Source: Rhinopithecus roxellana (lineage: Eukaryota; Chordata; Mammalia; Primates; Cercopithecidae). From it: 64,000 bases of DNA. This document shows, piece by piece, positions 11,572-22,014 of this stretch (its first letter is position 1; each line of letters starts with the position of its first letter). A program made the translations under genes and the position numbers. The stretch is from the NCBI RefSeq assembly GCF_007565055.1, contig NC_044552.1, positions 36,736,069 through 36,800,068 on the forward strand. Direction: 5' to 3'. A model generated the notes under the pieces. The model was not told the origin of the DNA. It did no database searches and was given only the letters and a program-made list of their open reading frames with translations.

Positions 11572-11876
11572 GGCCGGGTGCGGTGGCTCAAGCCTGTAAT
11601 CCCAGCACTTTGGGAGGCTGAGACGGGCGGATCACGAGGTCAGGAGTTCGAGACCATCCTGGCTAACACGGTGAAACCCCGTCTCTACTAAAAAATACAA
11701 AAAGCTAGCCGGGCGAGGTGGCTGGTGCCTGTAGTCCCAGCTACTCGGGAGGCTGAGGCAGGAGAATGGCGTAAACCCGGGAGGCGGAGCTTGCAGTGAG
11801 CTGAGATCCGGCCACTGCACTCCAGCCTGGGTGACAGAGCGAGACTTCTTCTCAAAAAAAAAAAAAAAAAAAAAAA
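11572..11876 (+). mobile_element. AluYR
   Basis: A young plus Alu with a 15-bp target duplication GAAATATTTGAACCA at 11557 and 11877. Confidence 0.93.
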
Positions 11877-12224
11877 GAAATATTTGAACCAAATCATCAG
11901 GGAGCTTCTCATTCCCACTGGAGAAAGCACAAATCTCCGACCTGGCAGTCAAGGTTCTCTAGTTAGAAACCCTCCACTTCCCCAGGCTGGTCCCCTGTTT
12001 TTCCCATGAATAGGCCAGACTCATGGTGTGTTCAGGCCTTTATTGATGGGTATACATTGAATGTCCTTTCCTTCCCTGTTTAAATTCTTCCCCTCCTTCA
12101 GGGCCCCACCCAAAGTCCCTAGAAAAAATGAAGGTTTTTCAGTCCCTTCACTGATCTCTTCCTGCCTATTATACTTTTTATTTGTACACCCCACTAGGTA
12201 CGTAACCACTTACTTTGTTAAATG

Positions 12225-12330
12225 TTTTCTTCATTGATTCATTCACCCAACAGTATCTGAGTACCTACCACATGCCAGCCCCAGACATATAACAGTATAT
12301 CCCAGACAGATAGTTAAGCCAACAGTCACA
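12225..12330 (+). mobile_element. L2-like ancient LINE, part a
   Basis: ATTGATTCATTCACCCAACA and GAGTACCTACCACATGCCAG are typical L2-type words. The element resumes after the Alu at 12339. Confidence 0.5.
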
Positions 12331-12338
12331 ACACAGTT

Positions 12339-12639
12339 TTGTTTTTGTTTTTGTTTTTTTTAGTGGAGTCTCACTCTGTCACCCAGGCTGGAGTGCAGTG
12401 GCGCAACCTCGGCTCACTGCAAGCTCCGCCTCCTGGGTTCATGCCATTCTCCTGCCTCAGCCTCTGGAATAGCTGGGACTACAGGCGCCTGCCACCACGA
12501 CTGGCTAATTTTTTGTATTTTTAGTAGAGATGGGGTTTCACTGTGTGAGCCAGGCTGGTCTTGAATTCCTCACCTTATGATCTGCCCGCCTCGGCCTCCC
12601 GAAGTGCTGGGATTACAGACGTGAGCCACGACGCCCAGG
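12339..12639 (-). mobile_element. AluY
   Basis: Minus AluY inserted in the L2-like repeat. AACACAGT flanks it at 12331 and 12640. Confidence 0.9.
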
Positions 12640-12640
12640 C

Positions 12641-13272
12641 AACACAGTATTTTAAGTGTGCTACTAGGAGTAGTCCAGAGTGCGGACTCCGAAAAGGAGC
12701 CTCTAACCCAGTTGGGGTGGTCAGGGAAGGTTTCCTTGAGGTGGTGTTCTCTGAGAGTTACCCAGGCAGAGAGGATCTGGGTGAAGAATGGTCCGTGAAA
12801 TAGAAACAGCAAGTGCAGAGCCTAGAGAGAAAAGAGACCAGGTGCTGTGGGGAAAGGAAAACACGTTCAGGTGAGGCGACTGAGGTGTTTGGTGGGAAAG
12901 GTGAGCACAAACCATGCAGGTCTTGGATGCCGTGTTAAGAGCCAGTGTTGTAATCTAAGCATGAAGTAGACATACACTAGCAGTGTAGGAAAGATGGCGA
13001 GACATGAATGGATCTGAGACAACTAGGTTAGATAGAACTTGTGATTGATTGGGCAGAGTGGAAGAATAAGAATGACTTACAGGTTTCTGACAATGACACA
13101 CAGGTTCACTGAGTTAGAGAAATGGGGAGAGATTTGGATTTGAAGGGAAGTTACCGAGTTTAGGGTATGTTTGTCAAGTGTGAGGTACCTGTAGGACAAC
13201 CATATATGATACGTGGCTGTATATGCTGAAACTTAACACTGAAATATGAGCTGAAATGGGATTGGGATTGAT
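12641..13272 (+). mobile_element. L2-like ancient LINE, part b
   Basis: GTGGTCAGGGAAGGTTTCC, CAGCAAGTGCAGAGCC and ACCATGCAGGTCTTGGATGC follow the recurring order of this old mammalian repeat. Confidence 0.5.
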
Positions 13273-13287
13273 CAGCATATAAATTTC

Positions 13288-13640
13288 TTTTTCTTTTTTT
13301 TTTTTTCTTTTTTTTTTCTTTTTTTTTTTTTTTTTTTTTTTTTGAGACTGAGTCTCAGTCTGTCGCCCAGGCTGGAGTGCAGTAGCGCAATCTCGGCTCA
13401 CTGCAACCTCCTCCTGCCTGGTTCAAGCGATTCTCCTGCCTCAGCCTCCTGAGTAGCTGGGATTACAGGCACGCATCACCACACCCGGCTAATTTTTTTT
13501 TTTTTTTTTTTTTTTTGTATTTTTAGTAGAGACGGGGTTTCATCATGTTGGTCACGCTGGTCTTGAACTCCTGACCTGTGATCCACCCGCCTCAGCCTCC
13601 CAAAGTGCTGAGATTACAGGCGTGAGCGACCGCACCTGGC
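13288..13640 (-). mobile_element. Alu, first of two at the same site
   Basis: Minus AluS with a long interrupted T-run and an expanded internal T-run at 13493-13516. The target duplication CAGCATATAAATTTC lies at 13273 and 13641. Confidence 0.9.
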
Positions 13641-13655
13641 CAGCATATAAATTTC

Positions 13656-13955
13656 TTTTTTTTTTTTTTTTTTGAGACGGAGTCTCGCTCTGTCGCCCAG
13701 GCTGGAGTGCAGTGGCCGGATCTCAGCTCACTGCAAGCTCCGCCTCCCGGGTTTACGCCATTCTCCTGCCTCAGCCTCCCGAGTAGCTGGGACTACAGGC
13801 GCCCGCCACCTCACCCAGCTAGTTTTTTGTATTTTTTAGTAGAGACGGGGTTTCACCGTGTTAGCCAGGATGGTCTCGATCTCCTGACCTCGTGATCCAC
13901 CCGTCTCGGGCTCCCAAAATGCTGGGATTACAGGCTTGAGCCACCGCGCCCGGCC
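13656..13955 (-). mobile_element. AluYR, second at the same site
   Basis: A young minus Alu flanked by CAGCATATAAATTTC at 13641 and a third copy at 13956. Confidence 0.92.
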
Positions 13956-13970
13956 CAGCATATAAATTTC

Positions 13971-14530
13971 AACTGAAGCAATGGGAGTGGAGGAAATAGA
14001 CCAAGGAGAGCATATAGATAGAGAAGAAAATAGCCAGAAGAGAACCCCACAGCACCTCAACATTTAGGCTAAGAAAAGAGGATGTTGCAGGCAGGAAAGA
14101 AGATCCACAGAGTGATGCACACTGAGAAGGAAGGGAAGGAGTGGGCGTTCTGATAGATTTAACAACTGGGAGGCTGCTGGTTGGTATGACTTGTTTCTGT
14201 GGAACGGTAGGTGCAGAAGCCAGATCGCAACAGACTGAGGAGAGAGCAGGAGGTGTGCTCATGAGCATAGACAGCTGTCAGATAAATGAAGACAACTGAA
14301 GAGCAATAGCTATGAGGATGTGTGGGATTAAGGGAATTATTTTTGTAGTGAAAGATGAGCTTTTTTCACAGCTGATAAGAGAAAGACATTCATTGTAGAA
14401 CATTGCTAGGATTCTGTGTAGACAGAGGAGGGACACCTCTTCTATTGTAAGAGAAGGTGGGAAAGGGTAAGATTGTAGCTTTCGTGGCAGAAAGTTCTGA
14501 TCTAGCGTATAGGTTTGCTTATAATGAAAT
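13971..14530 (+). mobile_element. L2-like ancient LINE, part c
   Basis: The order AGAGCATATAGATAGAGAAG, CAGCACCTCAACATTTAGGC and GAGCAATAGCTATGAGGATG continues the same old repeat after the two stacked Alus at 13288-13955. Confidence 0.45.
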
Positions 14531-14734
14531 AGCATTCAAAAGAGCTGACTAAGGGGAAAAAAAGGATTACCGGACAGGTGTGGGGTTGGATTCCAGTTGC
14601 GTCTGGGCACCATAATTGTAACACACTGGTCTATCACGTTTCTGTGAGCCTGTGTGTTTCTTGGATGGTAAACTTGAGGATAAAGACGGTTTGGTATCCT
14701 TTGGCTGTCTTCTCTGTTTTTTGTTTTTTGGGTG

Positions 14735-14897
14735 TTTTTTTGTTTTGTTTTGTTTTGAAATGGAGTTTCAGTCATCACCCAAGCTGGAGTGCAATGGTGC
14801 GATCTCGGCTCACTGCAGCCTCCAACTCCCAAGTTCAAGCGATTCTCCTGCCTCAGCCTCCCGAGGGATTACAGGCGTGAGCCACAGCGCCCGGCCT
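14735..14897 (-). mobile_element. Alu with internal deletion
   Basis: The minus Alu jumps from CTCAGCCTCCCGAG to GGATTACAGGCGTGAG, losing the middle part. Confidence 0.85.
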
Positions 14898-15102
14898 GCC
14901 TTCTCTGTGATTACCACAGTGCTGTGTACACAGTGGTTACTCAAATGGCTCATCAAGGGACTTTGGATTGTAGCTATCAGAAACTCCCCTTAACGTGTTT
15001 GAGAGAATGTGTTTTGTGAATGAGCCCAAGTCCAGGAAGTATAGTGTAGCACCTTATGACAGCAAGAATTCATGTTCTCTGCTGCTCTCTGGGCCTCTTC
15101 AA

Positions 15103-15340
15103 GACAGATGGTGCAATGGCACCATCTCGCCTCCCAGGTTCAAGCGATTCTCCTGCCACAGCCTCCTGGGTAGCTGGGATTACAGGTGCACACCACCACG
15201 CCCGGCTAATTTTTTTGTATTTTTAGTAGAGACAGGGTTTCACCATGTTGGTCACGCTGCTCAAACTCCTGACCTTGTAATCCAGCAGCTTCGGCCTCCC
15301 AAAGTGTTGGGATTACAGGCGTGAGCCACCACGCCTGGCC
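15103..15340 (-). mobile_element. Alu, truncated
   Basis: Minus Alu lacking its tail and part of the right arm, ending CCACCACGCCTGGCC. Confidence 0.82.
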
Positions 15341-15473
15341 CAACAGCATGGCCTCTTATCTCTCCTTCATTGTTCTCTCTCCTTGTTCTCCTGGACTAAA
15401 ATGATTGCCCCAGGCTATCTTTACATTATTCCAAACCAAGCATTTAACAGCCACTGGCAAGTGCACTGGTTTC

Positions 15474-15950
15474 CAATACTTAACAATACATCAGAATCAA
15501 ATGGAAAGCTTTAAAAAGTTATAGATTCCTGGCCGGGCTGCTGGCTCACGCCTGTAATCCCAGCACTTTGGGAGGCCAAAGTGGGCGGATCACGAGGTCA
15601 GGAGGTCGAGACCAGCCTGACCAACATGGTGAAACCCCGTCTCTACTAAAAATACAAAAATTAGCCGGCCGTGGCTGTAATCCCGGCTACTCAGGAGGCT
15701 GAGGCAGGTGAATCACTTGAACCCGGGAGGCGGAGGTTAGCAGTGACCCTAGATTGCGCCATTGCACTCCAGCCTTGGCGACAGAGCAAGATTCCGGCTC
15801 AAAAATCTAAAATAAAAAATGAATAAATAAATAAAAAGTTATAGATTCCTAAGCCCCACATTAGATTTCTGAATTGATTTTTGTGGATGGAACCAAGAAA
15901 TTCTCCAGGTGATCTTGACACAACCTGAATTTGAGAACCACTACTTCTTG
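15474..15950 (+). mobile_element. MER5A-like fossil split by an Alu
   Basis: The left part (15474-15530) and right part (15833-15950, ending GAGAACCACTACT) form one MER5A-like element. The Alu between them is flanked by an 18-bp target duplication. Confidence 0.65.
15531..15832 (+). mobile_element. Alu in MER5A
   Basis: Plus Alu flanked by an 18-bp duplication AAAAAGTTATAGATTCCT at 15513 and 15833. Confidence 0.93.
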
Positions 15951-16261
15951 ATATCCATCCCTTACCCCCATTCCACACTCTCCAGAGAGTCTGATTAGGC
16001 CACTTGTGGTTGAGTAAACCATGACTGGAGGGGTAGTCTTCTGGGCGGCACAAGGAAGTAGTCTTCCAGGGCCTCTGCTGCTCAATCTGGAGCCTTTGTA
16101 CAAATTAGGAAAAAGTGCCCCTCAGGGCCAAAGTATAAAAATGCACCCCTCCAAGTAGACAACCTGCTTTACTGTTAGGCTTGGCACTTTTAGAGGGTGT
16201 GTAGCGGGTACTTCTTCCCTGGACTTTAGCTCTTATTTGCCCTCTGGGAAGTAACACCATG

Positions 16262-16912
16262 TTGTGTATTTTCTTTTCTATCTTACTGCATTAGCTACAT
16301 CTTTCAATAACATGTTGAAAACCTGTGAAAAGAGGGTCATCCTTGCTTTATTATTGATCTTAGCAGTAAAGCTTTAAGTTTTTTGCCATTAAATATGAGT
16401 TACACTTGGTGGCTTAGGCATTTAATCTCAGCACTTAGAGGGGCTGAGGTGGGCGGATCACTTCAAACCAGACTGGCCAACATGGTGAAAATCCATGCCT
16501 ACTGAAAATAGAAAAATTAGCCAGGTACAGTGGCACATACCTATAGTCCCAGCTACTCAGAAGGCTGAGGTGGGAGAATCACTTGAGCCTGGGAGGCAGA
16601 GGTTGCAGTGAGCTAAGATCGCATCACTACACTGCAGCCAGGGCAACAGATACCCTGTCTCAGGGAAAAGAAAAAACAATGAATAAACCTCTCAAAGCCT
16701 TTTTAAAAAGCATGAATTCGCTGTAGGTTCTTTGTAGATGTTTATCAAATTGAGAAAGTTCCCCTCTACTCTTAGTTTGCTGAGAGTTTTTTTCATGAAT
16801 AGGTGTTGCTTTTTGTCAAATACTTTTTCTGCATCTGTTGATATTATCATGGTATTTTTCTTCTTTAGTTTATTGATATGATACATTAAAATAATTGATT
16901 TTTGGCCACGCA
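16262..16912 (-). mobile_element. L1 ORF2 fragment, inverted and split by an Alu
   Basis: On the minus strand 16912-16692 reads HINKLKKKNTMIISTDAEK and FDKKQHLFMKKTLSKL, the reverse transcriptase region of L1 ORF2 with substitutions. 16262-16400 is the adjoining part of the same L1. An Alu at 16402-16675 separates the two pieces. It is a dead fragment. Confidence 0.75.
16402..16675 (+). mobile_element. Alu in L1 fragment
   Basis: A diverged plus Alu splitting the L1 ORF2 remnant. Confidence 0.82.
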
Positions 16913-17850
16913 TGGTGGCTCACGCCTGTAATACCAGCACTTTGGGCGGCCGAGGTAGTAGGACCTCTTGAGCCCAGGAGTTCGAGACCAGCCTGGGCAA
17001 CATAGGAAGACCTTGTCTCTACAAAAAATTTAAAAATTAGCCAGGCATTGGCCAGGCGCGGTGACTCACACCTGTAATCCCAGCACTCTGGGAGGCCGAC
17101 GCAGGTGGATCACTAGGTCAGGAGTTTGAGACCATCCTGACCAACATGGTGAAACCCCGTCTCTACTAAAAATACAAAAATTAGCTGGGTGTGGTGGCGG
17201 GCACCTGTAATCCCAGCTACTCGGGAGGCTGAGGCAGAAAATTGCTTGAACCTTAGCTGGCCACAGTGGCTCACGCCTGTAATCCCAGCACTTTGGGAGG
17301 CCGAGGTGGGCGGATCACGAGGTCAGGAGATCAAGACCATCCTGGCTCATACGGTGAAACCCCATCTTTACTAAAAATACAAAAAATTAGCCGGGCATGG
17401 TGACGGGCATCTGTAGTCCCAGCTACTCAGGAGGCTGAGGCAGGAGAATGGCATGAACCCAGGAGGCGGAGTTTGCAATGAGCCAAGATTATGCCACCAC
17501 ACTCCAGCCTGGGTGAAAGAGCGAGACTGTCTCAAAAAAAAAAAAAAAAGAAAAAGAGAAAAAAGAAAATTGCTTGAACCCGGGAGGCGGAGGTTGCAGA
17601 GAGCCAAGATCACGCCACTGCACTCCAGCCTCAGCGACAGAGTTAGACTTCATCTCAAAAAAAAAAAAAATTAGCCAGGCGTGATGGTGCATACCTGTAG
17701 TCCCAGCTACTCCTGGAGGCTGAGGTGGGATGATGACTTGAGCCTGGGAGGTCAAGGCTACAGTGAGCTGTGATTGCACCACTGCACTCCAGCCTCAGTG
17801 ATAGAGCAAGACCCTGTCTCCAAAAAAACAAAATAAAATCCTCAAGTGAT
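16906..17850 (+). mobile_element. Three-level nested Alu
   Basis: The outer Alu is at 16906-17046 and 17666-17850. The middle Alu is at 17050-17252 and 17564-17665. The inner Alu is at 17256-17563. AAAAATTAGCCAGGC repeats at 17032 and 17666, and AGAAAATTGCTTGAACC at 17236 and 17564. All three are in plus orientation. Confidence 0.9.
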
Positions 17851-17972
17851 AGCAAATGTTCATGCTTTGACATTAGATTATTATTTTTGTTTTCTTTCAA
17901 TCTTTTATACTGTAAAATAGAACACATTCAGGAAATGTATAAAACGTAAATGTGTCATTGATAATTAATTAT

Positions 17973-18245
17973 GGCCGGGAGCAGTGGCTCACGCCTACAA
18001 CCCCAGCACTTTAGGAGGCTGAGGCAGGTGGATCTCTTGAGCTCAGGAGTTTGAGATCAGCCTGAGCAACATGGTAAAACCCCATCTCTAAAAAAAAACA
18101 AAAACTAGCCAGGCTTGGTGGCATGCACCTGTAGTCCCAGCTACTCGGGCTGAGGTGGGAGGATCCCTTGAGCCCAGGATGCAGAGGTTGCAGTGACCCG
18201 GGATTGCCACAGAGTGAGACCCTGTCTCAAAACAAACAAACAGAA
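17973..18245 (+). mobile_element. Alu
   Basis: Plus Alu, slightly shortened in its right arm, with an (AAAC)n tail. Confidence 0.87.
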
Positions 18246-18280
18246 ATGACAAAACAATTAATTATAAAGCTGGTACTCAC

Positions 18281-18306
18281 GGCTGGGCTTGGTGGCTCAA
18301 GCCTGG
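18281..18306 (+). mobile_element. Alu 5' head only
   Basis: GGCTGGGCTTGGTGGCTCAA is an Alu start with no body. It ends at an 18-bp-arm-class palindrome (two 9-bp arms) at 18310-18329. Confidence 0.6.
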
Positions 18307-18542
18307 ACAGGACACCTGTCCAGGTGTCCACCATATGGGGAACTTCCCATACTACAGTAGGACATCATGGGGTCACCTTGTAGGGGACATGCTGTAAAAC
18401 TGGAAGATTCTCACATTGACCCTTCCCCTCTTGGGTTTCTTCCTAATAATTCATTGCCTGTCTACCTGGAATAGTTTAGGTTCGCCCTTCCCTGCTAGTG
18501 GAAGAATGAAAAAGGTGACCATGTCCACCTCTTTAATAACCT

Positions 18543-18807
18543 TCTGTCACCTGGGCTGGAGTACAGTGCCTTCATCACTGTACTTCAGCCTCAACCTCCT
18601 GGGCTCAAGCAGTCCTGCCACATCAGCCCCCGCAAGTAGCTGAGACCACAGGCATGTGCCACCATGTCCAGCTAAGTTTTTAATTTTGTAGGGATGAGGT
18701 CTCCCTATGTTGCCCAGACTGATCTCAATTTCCTGGGCTCAAGTGATCCTCCCACCTCAGCCTCCTAAAGTGTCAGGATTACAGGCATGAGTCACCACAT
18801 TTGGCCT
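18543..18807 (-). mobile_element. Alu (old, J-like)
   Basis: A diverged minus Alu without a poly-T start. Confidence 0.82.
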
Positions 18808-18865
18808 CCTTTTCATTTTTATATTACAAAAGAGAAACAAATAATTAATTGTTTAGAACAGAATC

Positions 18866-19167
18866 TTTTTTTTTTTTTTTTTTTTTTTGAGACAGAATCT
18901 CACTCTGTCGCCCAGGCTGGAGTGCAGTGGTGCGATCTCAGCTCACTGCAAGCTCCGCCTCCTGGGTTCACGCCATTCTCCTGCCTCAGCCTCCCAAGTA
19001 GCTGGGACTACAGGCGCCCACCACCACGCCCAGCTAATTTTTTGTATTTTTAGTAGACAGGGTTTCACCATGTGAGCCAGGATAGTCTCGATCTCCTGAC
19101 CTTGTGATCCGCCCACCTCGGCCTACCAAAGTGCTGGGATTACAGGCGTAAGCCACTGTGCTTGGCC
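18866..19167 (-). mobile_element. AluY
   Basis: Minus AluY. TAGAACAGAA is duplicated at 18854 and 19168. Confidence 0.92.
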
Positions 19168-19480
19168 TAGAACAGAAATGTTAACATTAGTTTGTCGGGC
19201 TGGATGCAGTGGCTCACGCCTATATTCCCAGCACTTTGGGAGGCCAAGGCAGGTGGATCACTTGAGGTCAGGAGTTCAAGACCAGCCTGGACAACATGGT
19301 TAAATCCTGTCTCTACCAAAAGATACAAAAATTAGCCAGGCATGGTCAGACCTGTAGTCCCAGCTACTCGGGAGGCTGAAGCAAGAGAATCGCTTGAACC
19401 TGAGAGGCAGAGGTTGCAGTGAGCCAAGATCGTACCAGTGCACTCCAGCCTGGGTGACACAGAGTGAGACCCTGTCTCAA

Positions 19481-19519
<39 letters not shown>

Positions 19520-19705
19520 GCTTAGTTTGTCAATTGGTCAGGCATTGCCAAGGTCTGTGTGAGCACTTACATGTGAATGGTTGGTGGGAACATTTTGCTG
19601 AGGCCAAGGTCATAGTTAAGTCTGTGATGGTTAAGTCTGTGATTGTGCAGATGGTTAGACTAAACTCTAAATCCACTGATAGTATAAATAATATAAAACT
19701 GAAGA
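19168..19705 (+). repeat. Unidentified non-Alu repeat, copy 1 (split by an Alu)
   Basis: GAACAGAAATGTTAACAT at 19170 and, after the Alu at 19197-19519, CAGGCATTGCCAAGGT, GAATGGTTGGTGGGAAC and ATAATATAAAACTGAAG repeat a sequence found again at 27060-27250. I do not recognise the family. Confidence 0.7.
19197..19519 (+). mobile_element. Alu with (AAAT)n tail
   Basis: Plus Alu whose tail is about ten AAAT units (19478-19519). TTAGTTTGTC flanks it. Confidence 0.9.
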
Positions 19706-20305
19706 GGGCAGGTGCAGTGGCTCACGCTTGTAATCCCAACACTTCGGGAGACTGAGGTGGGCAGATCACCTCAGGTCAGGAGTTGGAGACCAGCTTGGCC
19801 AACACAGTGAAACCCCATCTCTACTAAAAGTACAAAAATTAGCCGGGCGTGGTGATGGGTGCCTGTAATCCCAGCCACCCAGGAGACTGAGGCAGGAGAA
19901 TCACTTGAACCTGGGTAGTGGAGGTTGCGGTGAACCGAGATTGAGCCACTGCAGTCTAGCCTGGGCAGCAGAGCAAGACTCCATCTTTAAAAAAAAAAAA
20001 AAAAAAGGCCGGGCGCGGTGGCTCAAGCCTGTAATCCCAGCACTTTGGGAGGCCGAGACGGGCGGATCACAAGGTAAGGAGATCGAGACCATCCTGGCTA
20101 ACATGGTGAAACCCCGTCTCTACTAAAAAAATACAAAAAACTAGCCAGGTGAGGTGGCGGGCACCTGTAGTCCCAGCTACTCGGGAGGCTGAGGCAGGAG
20201 AATGGCGTAAACCCAGGAGGCGGAGCTTGCAGTGAGCTGAGATCCGGCCACTGCACTGCAGCCTGGGCGACAGAGTGAGACTCCGTCTCAAAAAAAAAAA
20301 AAAAG
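19706..20305 (+). mobile_element. Alu followed by AluYR in its tail
   Basis: An AluS (19706-20007) is joined through its poly-A to a young AluYR (20008-20305). AAAACTGAAGA occurs before and after the pair. Confidence 0.9.
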
Positions 20306-20382
20306 AAAACTGAAGAAAAAAAACTCTGAAAAGTTATTGCACTATGAAGTAGTAATGGCACAGAGGATTAAAAACTGAGGGT

Positions 20383-20720
20383 AGGCAGGGTATGGTGGCT
20401 CACGTCTGTAATCCCAGCACACGTCTGTAATCCCAGCACTTTGGGAGGCTGAGGCAGGCGGATAACAAGGTCAGGAGTTCGCGGCCATCCTGACCAACAT
20501 GATGAAACCCCATTTCTAAAAATACTACTAAACCCCGTTTCTAAAACTACTATTAAAAATACAAAAAATAGCCAGGTATGGTAGCTCACTACCCGGGAGG
20601 CTGAGGCGGGAGAATCACTTGAACTCGGGAGGCGGAGGTTGCAGTGAGCCGAGATCACACCACTACACTACAGCCTGGCAACAGAATAAGATTCCATCTC
20701 AAAAAGAAAAAAAAAAAAAA
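20383..20720 (+). mobile_element. Alu with small tandem duplications
   Basis: CACGTCTGTAATCCCAGCA is duplicated at 20401-20440, and a CTAAAAATACTA-type stretch is duplicated near 20515-20560. Confidence 0.85.
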
Positions 20721-20744
20721 CTGAGGGTAATTTAAAAGCGCTTT

Positions 20745-21040
20745 ATTGGCTGGGTGTGGTGGCTCACACCTATAATCCCAGCACTTTGGGAAGCCAGGGC
20801 AAACGGATCACTTGAGGTCAGGAGACCAGCCTAGCCACTATGGTGAAACTCCGTCTCTACTAAAATTGGAAAAATTAGCCAGACATGGTGGCACACACCT
20901 GTAATCCCAGCTACTCAGGAGGCTGAGGCAGGAGAATCCATTCAACTTGGGAGACGGAGGTTGCAGTGAGTTGAGATCATGCCACTGCACTGCAGCCTGG
21001 GTGACAGAGTGAGACTCCGTCTCAAAATAAATAAGCAAAT
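20745..21040 (+). mobile_element. Alu
   Basis: Plus AluS from GGCTGGGTGTGGTGGCTCAC to CTCCGTCTCAAAATAAATAA. Confidence 0.88.
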
Positions 21041-21079
21041 AAAAGCCCTTTATCTTTCTACTTAAAATGTATTATAGAG

Positions 21080-21200
21080 GCTAGGCATGGTGGTGCATGC
21101 CTACAATCCCAGCTGCTTGGGAGGCTTGCGTGGAAGGATCACTTGAGCCCAGGAGTTTGAGACCAGCCTTGGTAACATGGTGAGACCCTATGGCAAAAAA
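21080..21200 (+). mobile_element. Alu monomer fragment
   Basis: GGCTAGGCATGGTGGTGCAT to GGTGAGACCCTATGGC, then an (AT)n tail. Confidence 0.78.
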
Positions 21201-21203
21201 TAT

Positions 21204-21905
21204 ATATATATATGTTATAGAGATAACAGCTAAAAGGAACTTAATTCTTAAACATTATCCATTTCATCTTCCCCATTTATAGAAAAGAAGCACACAACAA
21301 TTTAAACATTGGATTAATTTTTCTAATTATATTTTGCTCAGGCTAATATTAAATTGATTTTCATTTCTCAATTGCATGCTACCTGATGTTGACACAACAC
21401 AAACTAGAGATATACCAGATGGTAGTGAGGAAATGTACTTTACATCATCTACACAGCAAAACAATGAGTGGTGACAAAACATTGGGGGTTGGCCCTTGGT
21501 CCCTGACCAGGTGCTTGGAGTCTGTGCAGAGCCCACATAGGAGGTGATAGTCAGGATCATAATCCTAGCAGGCGAGATATAAGATTACCGAGGGTAGAAA
21601 TTCCCAGCTGCAGCCTTTTTGTCTGAGCACCACAAACACAGCAGTCCCGGAAGCAAGAAAATAACCTGTGTCAAGTCAGCATCCCTACTGAATGGCATCA
21701 GGAAAATTCAGTGTGCCGCAGGTTGTTAAAGGATGTACTTTGCAATTCCCCTGATGGGATAAGAAAATACAATTTTTAAATTTTTGTTTTGTTTATAATC
21801 TAACCTGAAGGTACCAGGGAGGCATGAAGAGGCTTGGTTGGTATTTAAAATAATCTGTTAAAGCTTTAGAAATGAAATTAATGTTTTCATCTTGGTCATG
21901 TTTCA
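21204..21905. other. Unassigned intronic sequence before BICRAL exon A
   Basis: No Alu, LINE or coding signal recognised apart from the acceptor itself. Confidence 0.55.
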
Positions 21906-21908
21906 CAG

Positions 21909-22014
21909 GCTCAGAAAAAATGTCTGAATCAGACTTCCCCCATTTCTGCTCCCAAGACCACAGACGGCCTGAGGCAAGCACAGATCCCTGGGCTCTTGAG
22001 CACCGCACTGCCAG
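21909..22014 (+). CDS. BICRAL: BICRAL coding exon A (first in window)
   Basis: The acceptor reads TTTCACAG and the donor CCAG|GTCAGG. The 106 nt encode AQKKCLNQTS through LSTALP and leave one base (G) that completes a Gly codon in the next exon. Confidence 0.93.

Larger units (their letters stand above)
1..21908 (+). other. BICRAL: BICRAL intron (3' part of a long intron)
   Basis: No exon-like reading frame outside Alus is seen before the acceptor at 21907-21908. The intron is at least 21.9 kb long in this window and is dominated by the interspersed repeats listed separately. Confidence 0.75.

Noticed and set aside
13174..13401. Lys-rich frame over the T-run of an Alu
   Set aside because: It is poly-Lys from an A/T homopolymer.
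16692..16913. 73-codon minus frame as a gene
   Set aside because: The peptide is a degraded piece of L1 ORF2 reverse transcriptase.
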